DNA from: Pogostemon cablin | Taxonomy: Eukaryota > Streptophyta > Magnoliopsida > Lamiales > Lamiaceae | NCBI GenBank assembly: GCA_023678885.1 | Contig: CM043001.1 | Coordinates: forward strand, 1,622,001 to 1,686,000 | DNA length: 64,000 nt | Direction: 5' to 3' | In this document: positions 1-9,875 of the stretch, piece by piece | How the letters are laid out: each line of letters opens with the position of its first letter | How positions within the stretch are numbered: the stretch's first letter is position 1 | Translations under genes and position numbers: made by a program | The notes under the pieces: model-generated | Databases searched by the model: none | Told to the model about the DNA's origin: nothing | What the model saw: the letters and a program-made list of their open reading frames with translations, nothing else

Positions 1-478
1 AGGTAACATGAACAAATTTGTGCCTCCATTGCCATATTATAATTTCTGTTCTCTATTTTTCTCCTTATAATAATATATAATGAAGTAATAAAAAACATTA
101 TGCCCCATGCCCCCAGAATCACCCGTTACTATTTCATTGCCACTTAAACTAGCTAAGTAGCTAGATTAATTGAGAAGCTTCCCATTTACTATATTGAATT
201 TTGAGTTCAAGTCCAAGAGCTATGTGACTATCAATTTCAATTGTCAGATGCTTTATAATGAAATGTTCTTGTTCTAATTTAAATGTTAAGAAACTCGATT
301 TGTCTCTGCTTTGAAGTTTCATGCATGACGAATGATGATCTTATGCATATCGACCTACGTTTTGTTAGAGTATGCAAGGGCCAACATATCCTTCTTACAT
401 TGCATATAACGTGTCCGGTATCCAAGCCTTGCAATTTGAACCGTCACTTCTAACTCTGCAAAATTTTCCATGTGGCAG
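1..478. other. intronic sequence upstream of the cyclophilin exons
   Basis: AT-rich DNA ending in a splice acceptor (CAG at 476-478) directly before the cyclophilin exon. The earlier exons of that gene (N-terminus and most of the barrel) are not visible here, so they must lie to the left of the window unless this is a truncated copy. I see nothing else in this stretch that I can support. Confidence 0.6.
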
Positions 479-737
479 TTCTTCCTCACATGTGCTAAGT
501 GCGACTGGCTTGACAACAAACACGTAGTCTTTGGGGTAAATTTATTTCATTCGCTCAATTTCAAGACCATGTAGCTAAATGCCTGTTTTTGTATCGAGTA
601 ATCTAACAGTGCAATTTTGGATGCAGAGGGTTATTGGAGATGGACTGTTGGTTGTGAGGAAGATTGAGAATGTAGCAACTGGACCAAACAACCGACCTAA
701 ACTTGCTTGTGTTATTGCTGAGTGTGGAGAAATGTAG
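479..737 (+). CDS. CYP22: peptidyl-prolyl cis-trans isomerase, CYP22/PPIH type (3' exons only)
   Basis: Two exons are seen: 479-535 (19 codons) and 627-737 (36 codons plus TAG), joined in phase 0 across a GT-AG intron at 536-626. The first encodes a segment with CAKCDWLDNKHVVFG. The second encodes a C-terminus containing KIENVATGPNNRPKL and ending in CGEM. This matches the cyclophilin of the U4/U6.U5 tri-snRNP (human PPIH, plant CYP22) much better than cytosolic cyclophilin A. The family isomerises prolyl peptide bonds and binds the spliceosomal PRP4/PRP3 proteins in the nucleus. The two exons cover roughly the last third of a protein of about 180 residues. Both are intact, with good splice sites. 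The rest of the gene lies off the left edge, so completeness cannot be judged. In Arabidopsis this gene neighbours MAP65-5, as it does here after removing insertions. Confidence 0.85.
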
Positions 738-947
738 GGTTAATGTTGTCAACATGGTGGTAAATTTTGAGGGCATTCTTGGATGTTCATATTTACTGAT
801 GAGCTATGAACACCTCTCTAATTAGATTATAATTTGTCATATCCTAACTTTTAATTTTTCACTTCAATGCTTGTGTTTTTAATAATTACCTTAATGGACT
901 CTTTATAGAAAAATTGTGGTAAAATTTCAAATTAGGGTAGGTATTGC

Positions 948-1150
948 GTGAGACCATATAACGTGAGATCATTTTTTACTTTTTAAAATAGTTATCACTT
1001 TCGTTATAAATCATTATCACTTTCGATATACAATGTTATCACTTTTTATTTATACTATAAATTGTTCATGAAATAACATTATCACTTTTCATTAATTTAT
1101 TATCATTTTCCTTCATAAAAGTTATCACTTTCTGACCGTCTCACGTAAGC
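948..1150. mobile_element. MITE-like repeat rich in TTATCACTTT
   Basis: A 200-bp AT-rich segment 3' of the cyclophilin gene with imperfect inverted ends (GTGAGACCATA on the left, GACCGTCTCACGTAAG on the right). Its interior repeats TTATCACTTT about six times. A diverged relative with the same TTATTTATATTATAAATT core is at about 39085-39280. No clear target-site duplication was found, so the family is not assigned. Confidence 0.4.
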
Positions 1151-1264
1151 CCTAAGGGCTTATATGAGAAGGTCTTACACAAGTTTTTGCCTTCAAATTA
1201 ATTGTATCATTTATTGAATTTAAGAACACACTTAAATTGTTTTTTTTATAAGAGTTGATATTAG

Positions 1265-1280
1265 GTGCACCCGGGTGCAC
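1265..1280. repeat. palindrome GTGCACCCGGGTGCAC, left end of a split MITE
   Basis: A perfect 16-bp palindrome. Fifteen of its bases recur at 9621-9635, on the other side of the retrotransposon at 1339-9393. Removing the retrotransposon leaves an AT-rich segment of about 320 bp bounded by these palindromes. That is the layout of a small non-autonomous element that the retrotransposon inserted into. Confidence 0.4.
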
Positions 1281-1489
1281 TATATATGTATAACTTTTTA
1301 TTTTATTTTGTATATATGTTATTCTATTTTGTATATGTTGTAAGCAATTAAAATTTACGGTCCAATCACATAGCGACACGTGGATTTTATTGATTAAATA
1401 TTAATTTATTTTGGAATTTAAATAAATTAATTCCTAAAGTAAATTAATAAATAATTTGAGCCCAACAAATTAAATGGGCTTAAATTAAA

Positions 1490-1633
1490 ATGAGGTCTGA
1501 CCCAAGTCAATCAAGCCCAAGTCAAATGAGGCCTGACCCAAGTCAATCAAGCCCAAGTCAAATAAAGTCTGACCCAAGTCAATCAAGCTCAAGTCAAATA
1601 AAGTTTGACCCAAGTCAAACAAGCCCAGACAAA
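1490..1633. repeat. 36-bp tandem repeat, four copies, in the LTR promoter region
   Basis: Four successive copies start at 1490, 1526, 1562 and 1598. The core is CTGACCCAAGTCAATCAAG followed by CCCAAGTCAA, and the fourth copy is degenerate. The array lies about 100-250 bp upstream of the TATA box, where repeated U3 enhancer-like motifs are common in plant LTRs. An identical array sits in the right LTR. Confidence 0.8.
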
Positions 1634-1736
1634 TTAAATCAGACCCAAATTAGATAGGCCCAATTATGGTTCAGTCAGGCTGAAGCCCAAGCCCGCTAAG
1701 TGAGGCCCAAAGGTGGCCTGGACCTCCTTTTTCACC

Positions 1737-1746
1737 TATAAAAAGG
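1737..1746 (+). promoter_or_regulatory. TATA box of the LTR promoter
   Basis: TATAAAAAGG, a strong plant TATA box, followed about 25-35 bp later by a purine/CA-rich stretch suitable for initiation near 1770. It would drive the genomic transcript that includes gag. The identical copy in the right LTR is at 8322-8331. Confidence 0.65.
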
Positions 1747-1913
1747 GGTCTCCACCATTCATTTGAAGACACACAGACACACAGAGACACAGAGACAGAC
1801 AGACATTCAAGCACTCGAAGACGACGCACTTGAAGAGATCGAGAACACGAGTAAAGCTCCCTCCAGATCTTCAAGCGAAGAACAAGCGAAGAACGATCTT
1901 CAAATCTTCAAAG

Positions 1914-2197
1914 CTTCAAGCGAAGAACGTTCGAGGATCTTCAAGCCTTCAAGCGATCTTCAAAGCGTCTTCAAATCTTCAAAGCTTCAAGCGAAGAACG
2001 TTCGAGGATCTTCAAGCCTTCAAGCGATCTTCAAAGCGTCTTCAAATCTTCAAAGCTTCAAGCGAAGAACGTTCGAGGATCTTCAAGCCTTCAAGCGATC
2101 TTCAAAGCGTCTTCAAATCTTCAAAGCTTCAAGCGAAGAACGTTCGAGGATCTTCAAGTCTTCAAGCGATCTTCAAAGTGTCTTCAAGCCTCTAAAG
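1914..2197 (+). repeat. 71-bp tandem repeat built from CTTCAAG
   Basis: Units start at 1914, 1985, 2056 and 2127. Each unit contains several copies of the heptamer CTTCAAG or of ATCTTCAA. Looser CTTCAAG repeats continue to about 2410. The 71-bp period is not a multiple of three, so the array changes frame at each unit and is not under coding selection. It sits in the transcribed part of the LTR. Confidence 0.85.
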
Positions 2198-2813
2198 CTT
2201 CAAGCCCAAGATCTTCAAGTTTTCAAGCCTCCAAAGCTTCAAGTTCAAGATCGTCAAAGCGTCTTCAAGTCTTCAAGCCTCTAAAGCTTCAAGCTCAAGA
2301 TCTTCAAGTCTTCAAGCCTCTAAAGCTTCAAGTTCAAGATCTTCAACAAAGCTTCAAGCCTTCAAGCCTCTAAAGCTTCAAGTCTCAAAGCATCTTCAAG
2401 CTTCAAATCAAGAACAGCTACTAATCCTGGATCAAGGCTCCAAGTCCCCCAGATCAAGTGTTCTTCGTGGAAAGCTCTCAGTCAACGTTTAATCCGAACA
2501 AAGGTTCAACGCCTCCGGGTCAACGTTCAAGACTACACACTCGAGCTCGGACAAGCTTCGTTTGAAGATCCGACTCAACACACAAGTCAAGTCAACACAG
2601 TCAGCATACACTTCGTCAAAGAAGTCAAAGTCAAGAATCACAAGTCAAGTCAAAGTCAAGACAAAGCCAAATTGGTTCGAGAGAAGAATCAGAGGATTGA
2701 TTGAGATTATAACCCGCTTACATCTTCTTCAAATTACATCCATCAAGAAATTATCTTTGTACTCAATATTGTATTTATTTTATTATAAATACAAAATTTG
2801 TTGTTACAAATTT

Positions 2814-2831
2814 TGGCACGCCCAGTAGGAC
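2814..2831 (+). promoter_or_regulatory. primer-binding-site candidate of the TR-GAG element
   Basis: TGGCACGCCCAGTAGGAC lies five bases after the LTR end. It starts with the TGG that pairs with the CCA end of a tRNA. Similar TGGCACGCC sites are known from plant Gypsy-related and non-autonomous elements. The tRNA was not identified. Confidence 0.6.
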
Positions 2832-2879
2832 GGTCTCTACCTCTCATCTCTTCTCTCTACAAGCTCGAAGATACAAAGC

Positions 2880-4229
2880 ATGACTCCTCTCAGGATTGCA
2901 ATAAGAAGACCTTCTACCTTGAAGCATTCAGAGCTGCAAACTGAAGAGATTCAAAAGATAACTCCACTCAAGATTGCGATACGGAGGCCTACTGCATCAA
3001 AGCCTCCAGAGTTGCAAACTGAAAAGGTTGGAGTCGTTACAAGAAGTATTCCCGAAGGCTCCGTAGAGGCAAACCATATGGTGGGGATTACTCTCAACAA
3101 GCCATTGCACGGAGACAAGAGTGGTGAAAATGTTTCTACTTGCTCAACTCCTCGTTCCACGCCAAGCTCATCATCTACCTCAACTGAAGTTGCAGTGATG
3201 ACGACAAGTTCTATGACCATTGAGGATCAACTCACAAATATGATGAGAGCCATTGAAGGACTCAACAAGCACATGGAAGCTCAAGACATAAAAATCTCCA
3301 TACTTATGAAGAAAATGGAGAATGTGGAGACAAGTCATACAAATGAGAAACAAGTTGAGGATAAGCGCGAGGAAGGAGACTCAGCGAAACACCATCCTTT
3401 TGAAAAGAAGCCAGTTGAAGAAAAAATACAAGTTTCAACTGACAAAATGCTTCATGTGAACCAACTGAAGAACATCATTTTAGAAACGATAAAAGACAAG
3501 TTTGAAGAGAGCTCAAAATCCCTTGTTGCCTACAAGAAGCCATATACAAAGAGAATTGACAACTTGAGGATGCCAGCTGACTACCAACCTCCCAATTTTC
3601 AGCAATTTGACGGCAAAGGCAACCCAAGACAACATGTGGCGCATTTCGTCGAGACATGCAATGATGCTGGGACCTACGGAGATCACATGGTGAAACAGTT
3701 TGTTCGCTCTCTTAAAGGAAATGCGTTCGAATGGTATATCAACTTAGAAGCCAACTCCATCGACAGTTGGGGGCAAATGGAAGAAGTGTTCCTCAATCGC
3801 TTCTACAGCACACGAAGAACTGTTAGCATGATGGAGCTAACAAATACTCATCAAAGTGATGAAGAATATGTCATCGACTACATCAATAGATGGAGGAGCC
3901 TCAGCCTCAATTGCAAAGAGAAGCTGTCAGTAACTTCAGCTATTGAAATGTGCATTCAAGGGATGCCATGGAATCTTCACTACATACTTCAAGGAATTCA
4001 GCCAAAGACTTTTGAAGAGTTGGCTACAAGAGCTCACGACATGGAGTTGAGCTTGATATCAAATGATATTGAATGGCCATCTATTCAAGACTCCTACGAG
4101 TTTGAGGACATGCCTTCTGATGAGCTCGTGGAAGATGAACCACAAACAAAGACTGCAGTTTCCATAAAGATTCATAGAAATGAAGTGGAAGCAAGAGAAA
4201 GCAATGTATCCCAGGATTGGGGGCAATGA
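2880..4229 (+). CDS. retrotransposon gag protein (449 aa)
   Basis: An intact ATG-to-TGA frame. Residues 1-50 hold two copies of a 25-residue basic motif (core IAIRRP). Residues 85-110 are Ser/Thr-rich, and 110-215 are charged and probably helical or coiled. From about residue 236 (PPNFQQFDG) to 390 is a Gypsy-type Retrotrans_gag domain, with the RSLKGNAFEWY, WGQMEEVFLNRFY and EEYVIDYINRWRSLS blocks. No CCHC zinc knuckle follows, so the nucleocapsid part is missing compared with a typical Gypsy gag. The protein would form the particle shell, with reverse transcriptase and integrase supplied by another element. The start is the first ATG after the primer-binding site. Confidence 0.88.
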   Translation: MTPLRIAIRRPSTLKHSELQTEEIQKITPLKIAIRRPTASKPPELQTEKVGVVTRSIPEGSVEANHMVGITLNKPLHGDKSGENVSTCSTPRSTPSSSSTSTEVAVMTTSSMTIEDQLTNMMRAIEGLNKHMEAQDIKISILMKKMENVETSHTNEKQVEDKREEGDSAKHHPFEKKPVEEKIQVSTDKMLHVNQLKNIILETIKDKFEESSKSLVAYKKPYTKRIDNLRMPADYQPPNFQQFDGKGNPRQHVAHFVETCNDAGTYGDHMVKQFVRSLKGNAFEWYINLEANSIDSWGQMEEVFLNRFYSTRRTVSMMELTNTHQSDEEYVIDYINRWRSLSLNCKEKLSVTSAIEMCIQGMPWNLHYILQGIQPKTFEELATRAHDMELSLISNDIEWPSIQDSYEFEDMPSDELVEDEPQTKTAVSIKIHRNEVEARESNVSQDWGQ

Positions 4230-4248
4230 ACTGTTGATAAATCAAAGA

Positions 4249-4900
4249 CAAAGCTCCTTGACACGAGCGAAAACTGTCCACATTACGCTCCTTGATATGA
4301 GCTTAAACTATCTAAAAGCCCTCAAGCCAAGGCTCCTCGATACGAGCGAAAACTATCCACATAAAGCTCCTTGACATGAGAGAAAACTGTCCACATTACG
4401 CTCCTTGATATGAGCTAAAACTGTCCACACAATACTCCTTGATATGAGTTTAAACTATCTAACACAAATAATGCAAGACTCCCTGACAAGAGAGAAAACT
4501 GTCCACATAATGCTCCTTGATACGAGCTTAAACTATCTAAAATCTCCCAAATCAAATTTTCAGCTCCTTGACACGAGCTAAAACTGTCCACATGACGCTC
4601 CTTGATATGAGCTAAAACTGTCCACACAATACTCCTTGATATGAGTTTAAACTATCTAACACAAATAATGCAAGACTCCCTGACAAGAGAGAAAACTGTC
4701 CACATAATGCTCCTTGATACGAGCTTAAACTATCTAAAATCTCCCAAATCAAATTTTCAGCTCCTTGACACGAGCTAAAACTGTCCACATGACGCTCCTT
4801 GATATGAGCTAAAACTGTCCACATGATACTCCTTGATACGAGTTTAAACTATCTGACACAAATAATGCAAGGCTCCTTGACACGAGTATAAACTGTCTAC
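4249..4900 (+). repeat. tandem array of CTCCTTGAYACGAGC units with a 197-bp higher-order duplication
   Basis: Directly after gag the sequence repeats a unit of about 30 bp, GCTCCTTGAYAYGAGC + AAACTGTCCACA, many times. A 197-bp block is duplicated almost exactly in tandem (units at 4400, 4597 and a partial third at 4794). The array is noncoding. It occupies the place where pol would stand in an autonomous element. Confidence 0.8.
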
Positions 4901-5029
4901 AAGTTCAAATTCAAAGACTCATTGACACGAGTATAAATTGTCATCAAATTCAAATTCAACGCTCCTCGACGCACGAGCCTAAACTGCATGCTACTCCTGG
5001 CCCGCATGAGTATAAAATGTGTACGGTAC

Positions 5030-5460
5030 CTCCCATTCAAATCAAATTATGTCTCTTGAACTACGTTTTGACTTGATCCTCTGCAAAGAGGTACGTAGGC
5101 AGCTTAGCACTCTGCTAAGTTCAGTCATAATTCTTGTTATTCGCATCGAGTTTGTGAGACACGCACTAAGTTGGAACATGAATGAATTGATAAGCGAAAA
5201 GTTGACCAGGAGAAGATGGTGGTTGAACGCAACATTGAATGAAGAAATTAAATTATCAAAGTTGGAATAGTGGCGATGCTGTTGTTGATCCGTCGAATTC
5301 CATCTCAAGGAAGAGCTGCGATGTTGATGTTGCTTTGTCGATTTCATCTCAATGAAGAGGGGATGCTGCTATGTCAATTCCATCTCAATAAAGAGGGGCG
5401 ACGTTGATGTTGCTTTGTCGATTCCATCTCAAGAAAGAGTAGTGAGGCTAATGTTGCTTT
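5030..5460 (+). other. post-pol remnant and short repeats inside the TR-GAG element
   Basis: 5092-5103 reads TACGTAGGCAGC after an AACTACG stretch. I recall this combination just downstream of pol in many plant Gypsy elements, suggesting that pol was deleted from a longer ancestor. From about 5280 to 5460 a unit of GTTGATGTTGCTTTGTCGAT plus CCATCTCAA..GAAGAG repeats about three to four times. From 5460 to 5850 the sequence is AT-rich with nothing recognisable. Confidence 0.4.
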
Positions 5461-5879
5461 GTTGATAGTTGCCCATCTACTCTGCAGAGGAAGATCATGA
5501 ACACCAAATTCATTAAAAAGAGGAAAAAGTTCAAATTAATTTAAGTTTTCGGATTTAATTAATTAAAGGACCCAATATAAATTTATGGGATCAATTAATT
5601 ATTAAGTCCAAAAATATAAATTAAGCCATCATTGGTGAAGTCCAAAATGTTAAAGAGAGTGATTAAATTAATTCATTTTTAAGTTTGATAAACTTGAAAT
5701 TATGAATTAAATTAATAAAAGGAAAAAGGGTCTGCAATAATTGAAGCTCAAAACTGTTGTTAAATAGAAAGATAATGCATGGATTGAAAGTCACGGCCAA
5801 AATTCATAATTGAAATTGAATAGACTTAATTTTGGTCTTTGATCAATTTATTTGAATTGCAAACCCAAATTGACTTTCA

Positions 5880-7292
5880 AAGCCAATTGCTTTTCCCCAG
5901 GAGAACACGATGAAATGGATTCAAGGTGGAGGACAATACTCTCTCTCCTCCCAAATATTGAAACTAGAAGGCTGCTCCTTTTTTTTTCTCTCAAAAGATT
6001 GAGGGAGACGTCGATTATCACCATCGCGACCACCACAAGACCACCGCGCCCAGCTGCATTGTTGTCGTTGTCGTTTCTGGAGATCGTAAACACCGAGCCC
6101 CGTGGCCTCGCCAACAGTAGCCGGCCAAGTCATCGCGAGCCACCACACGGCGATCCACCCGTACAGCCGCCGCCATCTCGCAGCCGCTCACCCACCTCCA
6201 GTTGCTCGCTGGCGTTTGTTCACCATCAACTGCTGTCGATAGCCGAGTGAAGTGCCGCCTCTTGTCCTCAGAGTCGTGAACATCGCTGGAGTATACCCTC
6301 GCACTGGCGCTGTTGGAGAAGCGAACCCACTGAAGTTCGTCGCATCATTCGTCCTCCGCGGAACGCTGATTCGAGCCCAGCCGACCGATTCGTGCTATGC
6401 CCCATCGCCCACTTCCTGCCATGCGCCTGCAACTAGAGCTTGAGACCATGCTGAGGATGTTCTCCGAAGAGCCTACAGCCGCTACTTCAACCCCACGACG
6501 CTCGAAGGCACCGAGGCTGCCTGTTGCACCACCTCTGGCATGTCCAGACCTTTCTCCGGACTGCTACCGCTGAGTGTTGTCGCCTCGCCAGATCTGTGGG
6601 CAGTCGCAACGCCAGTTATTGGAAATCTCGTGGCTCGTTGCGAACATCACCGTGCATCGCCACCCCGCCGGATCAGTTGCACCAGTTGTCTATCGCCATG
6701 GCTGCGAGTGCGTCGTCGGATCACTTCTGTTCACGCTCTTGATCACCAGCCGCCACCGGAGCCATGATCTTGTAGCTAGATCTGTTTTCGACCACCCGTC
6801 TGTCATGCACATCCTCACCAGATCGCCGACGCCAACCTCTCACGGATCACAAAGCTCCTCCACCCTCGCCGATGGTCAGCTGGAGGACAAGCTGATACTT
6901 CCATCACCATCGTCGATCGCATTGCTGGAGAACATGAGCTCACCATCCACGGCTGCTGATTGTCGCATCTACGGACAGATCCGCATGAAACCATCACTGA
7001 CTGCTTTGTGTCCCTCTAGAATTTGAAAGTGGCGACACCCATCTCTTTTGTTGAAGTACCACACCACAGCAGCCTTCATCATCGGACTCGCCACTTCCGG
7101 CAATTCGTTTGCCGCGGCTGTTCACCGTCTTCTTGCCGAAAGAAACTTCAACCACAGCAGATGTGCCCATGCCGTTGCCACCTCCGATAAAGATCCGTTT
7201 GATCCATCCCTTGGCGTCAAGGTCAACCAACATCCGTTCATTAGGACTGTCGACGCCATCACGACGCTGCCTCCGTCGATAACAGGGTAATA
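5880..7292 (+). other. GC-rich noncoding tract inside the TR-GAG element
   Basis: About 1.4 kb rich in GCC/CGC/CACC triplets, sharply different from the AT-rich flanks. Several overlapping open frames of 60-150 residues occur on both strands, but none shows a recognisable domain or clear codon preference. I treat them as products of base composition. The tract could be captured host sequence or an old leader segment. Confidence 0.5.
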
Positions 7293-7910
7293 CGATCCCC
7301 AGTTGAACGCTGCTGGAAGTTGCTTCCAAATATTCAAGGCCCATCACACGGCTGTTGCTTTGCGCTATCAGCCCAAAACATCAAAATCACACAGGGTGAT
7401 CTCCCGAAAGAAAGCTGCAAGGGAAAAGATGATGTATTAGATCAGTAAACAAAAATTGAAGAAGAGAAACAAGAATTTTAATTCTTACTGTCTGCGGATG
7501 AAGAAACCAAATGCACCTAGCCCCTTATTATATAGTGAGGAGACCACAGAAACTATGGAAGTTATTTGCATGATTGAAGTCTCCCAAAATTCAAAAGATT
7601 TCTTTTACTACAAATAAAATTAATTGATTGGAAAGAGATTTGCAAAATCGTCTTAATAACACAGGAAATAAATTCATTCCATATTTCTTTGACCCGAAAT
7701 CCTGAAATTGAACAGGGAAGAGATTGATGTGGGCTTGAGGAAAATTGGGCCTAAGAAAACAAATTGGGCCACTTGAGAAAAAAAAATTGGGCCAATGATA
7801 ATAAAAAAAATTATTACTTTGGATAAAGTAATTTCTCAAGCCCAACATTACAGATGTTACAAAACTTTTGCGATTCCTTCACATCAAAACATGGCGTCCG
7901 TGAACAAATC
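7293..7910 (+). other. 3' untranslated part of the TR-GAG element
   Basis: AT-rich sequence between the GC-rich tract and the polypurine tract. It contains GGGCC/GGCCC-type motifs and A-runs. I see no gene in it. Confidence 0.5.
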
Positions 7911-7923
7911 GCAAGGGGGCATT
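7911..7923 (+). promoter_or_regulatory. polypurine tract of the TR-GAG element
   Basis: GCAAGGGGGCATT immediately precedes the right LTR. The purine-rich AAGGGGG core is the normal primer for second-strand synthesis and confirms plus orientation. Confidence 0.75.
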
Positions 7924-9393
7924 TGTAAGCAATTAAAATTTACGGTCCAATCACATAGCGACACGTGGATTTTATTGATTAAATATTAATTTATTTTGGA
8001 ATTTAAATAAATTAATTCCTAAAGTAAATTAATAAATAATTTGAGCCCAACAAATTAAATGGGCTTAAATTAAAATGAGGTCTGACCCAAGTCAATCAAG
8101 CCCAAGTCAAATGAGGCCTGACCCAAGTCAATCAAGCCCAAGTCAAATAAAGTCTGACCCAAGTCAATCAAGCTCAAGTCAAATAAAGTTTGACCCAAGT
8201 CAAACAAGCCCAGACAAATTAAATCAGACCCAAATTAGATAGGCCCAATTATGGTTCAGTCAGGCTGAAGCCCAAGCCCGCTAAGTGAGGCCCAAAGGTG
8301 GCCTGGACCTCCTTTTTCACCTATAAAAAGGGGTCTCCACCATTCATTTGAAGACACACAGACACACAGAGACACAGAGACAGACAGACATTCAAGCACT
8401 CGAAGACGACGCACTTGAAGAGATCGAGAACACGAGTAAAGCTCCCTCCAGATCTTCAAGCGAAGAACAAGCGAAGAACGATCTTCAAATCTTCAAAGCT
8501 TCAAGCGAAGAACGTTCGAGGATCTTCAAGCCTTCAAGCGATCTTCAAAGCGTCTTCAAATCTTCAAAGCTTCAAGCGAAGAACGTTCGAGGATCTTCAA
8601 GCCTTCAAGCGATCTTCAAAGCGTCTTCAAATCTTCAAAGCTTCAAGCGAAGAACGTTCGAGGATCTTCAAGCCTTCAAGCGATCTTCAAAGCGTCTTCA
8701 AATCTTCAAAGCTTCAAGCGAAGAACGTTCGAGGATCTTCAAGTCTTCAAGCGATCTTCAAAGTGTCTTCAAGCCTCTAAAGCTTCAAGCCCAAGATCTT
8801 CAAGTTTTCAAGCCTCCAAAGCTTCAAGTTCAAGATCGTCAAAGCGTCTTCAAGTCTTCAAGCCTCTAAAGCTTCAAGCTCAAGATCTTCAAGTCTTCAA
8901 GCCTCTAAAGCTTCAAGTTCAAGATCTTCAACAAAGCTTCAAGCCTTCAAGCCTCTAAAGCTTCAAGTCTCAAAGCATCTTCAAGCTTCAAATCAAGAAC
9001 AGCTACTAATCCTGGATCAAGGCTCCAAGTCCCCCAGATCAAGTGTTCTTCGTGGAAAGCTCTCAGTCAACGTTTAATCCGAACAAAGGTTCAACGCCTC
9101 CGGGTCAACGTTCAAGACTACACACTCGAGCTCGGACAAGCTTCGTTTGAAGATCCGACTCAACACACAAGTCAAGTCAACACAGTCAGCATACACTTCG
9201 TCAAAGAAGTCAAAGTCAAGAATCACAAGTCAAGTCAAAGTCAAGACAAAGCCAAATTGGTTCGAGAGAAGAATCAGAGGATTGATTGAGATTATAACCC
9301 GCTTACATCTTCTTCAAATTACATCCATCAAGAAATTATCTTTGTACTCAATATTGTATTTATTTTATTATAAATACAAAATTTGTTGTTACA
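7924..9393 (+). repeat. 3' LTR of the TR-GAG element
   Basis: Same length as the left LTR, and I found no difference when reading the two side by side. It includes the same 36-bp and 71-bp arrays and the TATA box. It is followed by the TATGT target-site duplication. Confidence 0.92.
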
Positions 9394-9666
9394 TATGTGT
9401 TTCTTAATAATTGTATGTTTTTTTCACACTAAGTTTTTCATTAAAAAAGTGTATAATTTTTTATTCAATAGTCTATACATGTTTTTTAATAATTGTATAT
9501 TTTTTTACACTCAATTTTTCATTAAAAAAACTAACAATTAAATTGTATACATTTTTGTTCATAATTGTATATGTTTTTGTTTATATTTATATACGTTTTT
9601 TAAGGTACTCTATCTTAGGATGCACCCGGGTGCACAATATAATTAGCCTTTTTATAATGAAATAAA

Positions 9667-9875
9667 TACTCCCTCATTCCCATTTTAATTTTTATGTTTG
9701 TTTTTTTTACATAAATTTATGGATATAGTATTTTAAAGTGTAGTGGGTTGAAAAATATAATATTTTAATATAAATTGAGAGTTTTATTAATTGGGTGTGA
9801 ATTCTATAAAGCTTGAAATGGGAGGTTCAAAGAAAAAATATGGAAAAATTAAAATGGTAACAATTTAACAAGTAT
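9667..9875. mobile_element. degenerate Stowaway-like MITE
   Basis: Starts TACTCCCTCATTCCCATTTT, the usual start of plant Tc1/mariner MITEs at a TA target. The far end carries the inverted counterpart (AAAAATTAAAATGG), but its outermost bases have decayed. Confidence 0.5.

Larger units (their letters stand above)
1339..2808 (+). repeat. 5' LTR of the TR-GAG element
   Basis: Begins TGTAAGCAAT and ends TTGTTGTTACA. A constant 6585-bp offset links it to the right LTR. It contains a 36-bp tandem repeat, a TATA box near position 400 of the LTR, and a 71-bp tandem repeat downstream of the TATA box, inside the predicted transcript. The open frames here are repeat artefacts, not genes. Confidence 0.92.
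1339..9393 (+). mobile_element. non-autonomous LTR retrotransposon, TR-GAG type (gag only), complete
   Basis: An 8055-bp element with two direct 1470-bp LTRs (1339-2808 and 7924-9393) that start TG and end CA. It is flanked by the 5-bp duplication TATGT (1334-1338 and 9394-9398). A primer-binding-like site follows the left LTR (2814-2831) and a polypurine tract precedes the right one (7911-7923), giving plus orientation. The only coding region is a gag gene (2880-4229). No protease, integrase or reverse transcriptase is recognisable in the 3.7 kb that follow. This fits the plant TR-GAG class of gag-carrying non-autonomous elements, which need enzymes from an autonomous Gypsy partner. The LTRs look identical by eye, so the insertion is very recent. 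Confidence 0.9.

Noticed and set aside
373..536. Open stretch beginning ATGCAAGGGCCAACATATCC upstream of the cyclophilin exon
   Set aside because: No recognisable family. It overlaps the splice acceptor and coding exon in another frame, so it is treated as intronic.
1763..2284. Open frames of 173 and 121 codons in the LTR (also in the other LTR at 8348-8869)
   Set aside because: They consist only of the 71-bp repeat read in shifting frames. The period is not a multiple of three and no domain is present.
4415..4824. Two identical 70-codon minus-strand frames
   Set aside because: They are the 197-bp tandem duplication read on the antisense strand of a noncoding repeat array.
5852..7026. Overlapping GC-rich open frames (132 and 150 codons) in the gag-only element
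   Set aside because: Frames of similar length exist on both strands, there is no domain, and the bias follows GC content. Kept only as a composition finding.
7278..7291. GATAACAGGGTAAT, identical to 14 of the 18 bases of the I-SceI homing site
   Set aside because: The first four bases of the site do not match, there is no homing endonuclease or intron context, and it lies in a noncoding retroelement tract. Treated as coincidence.
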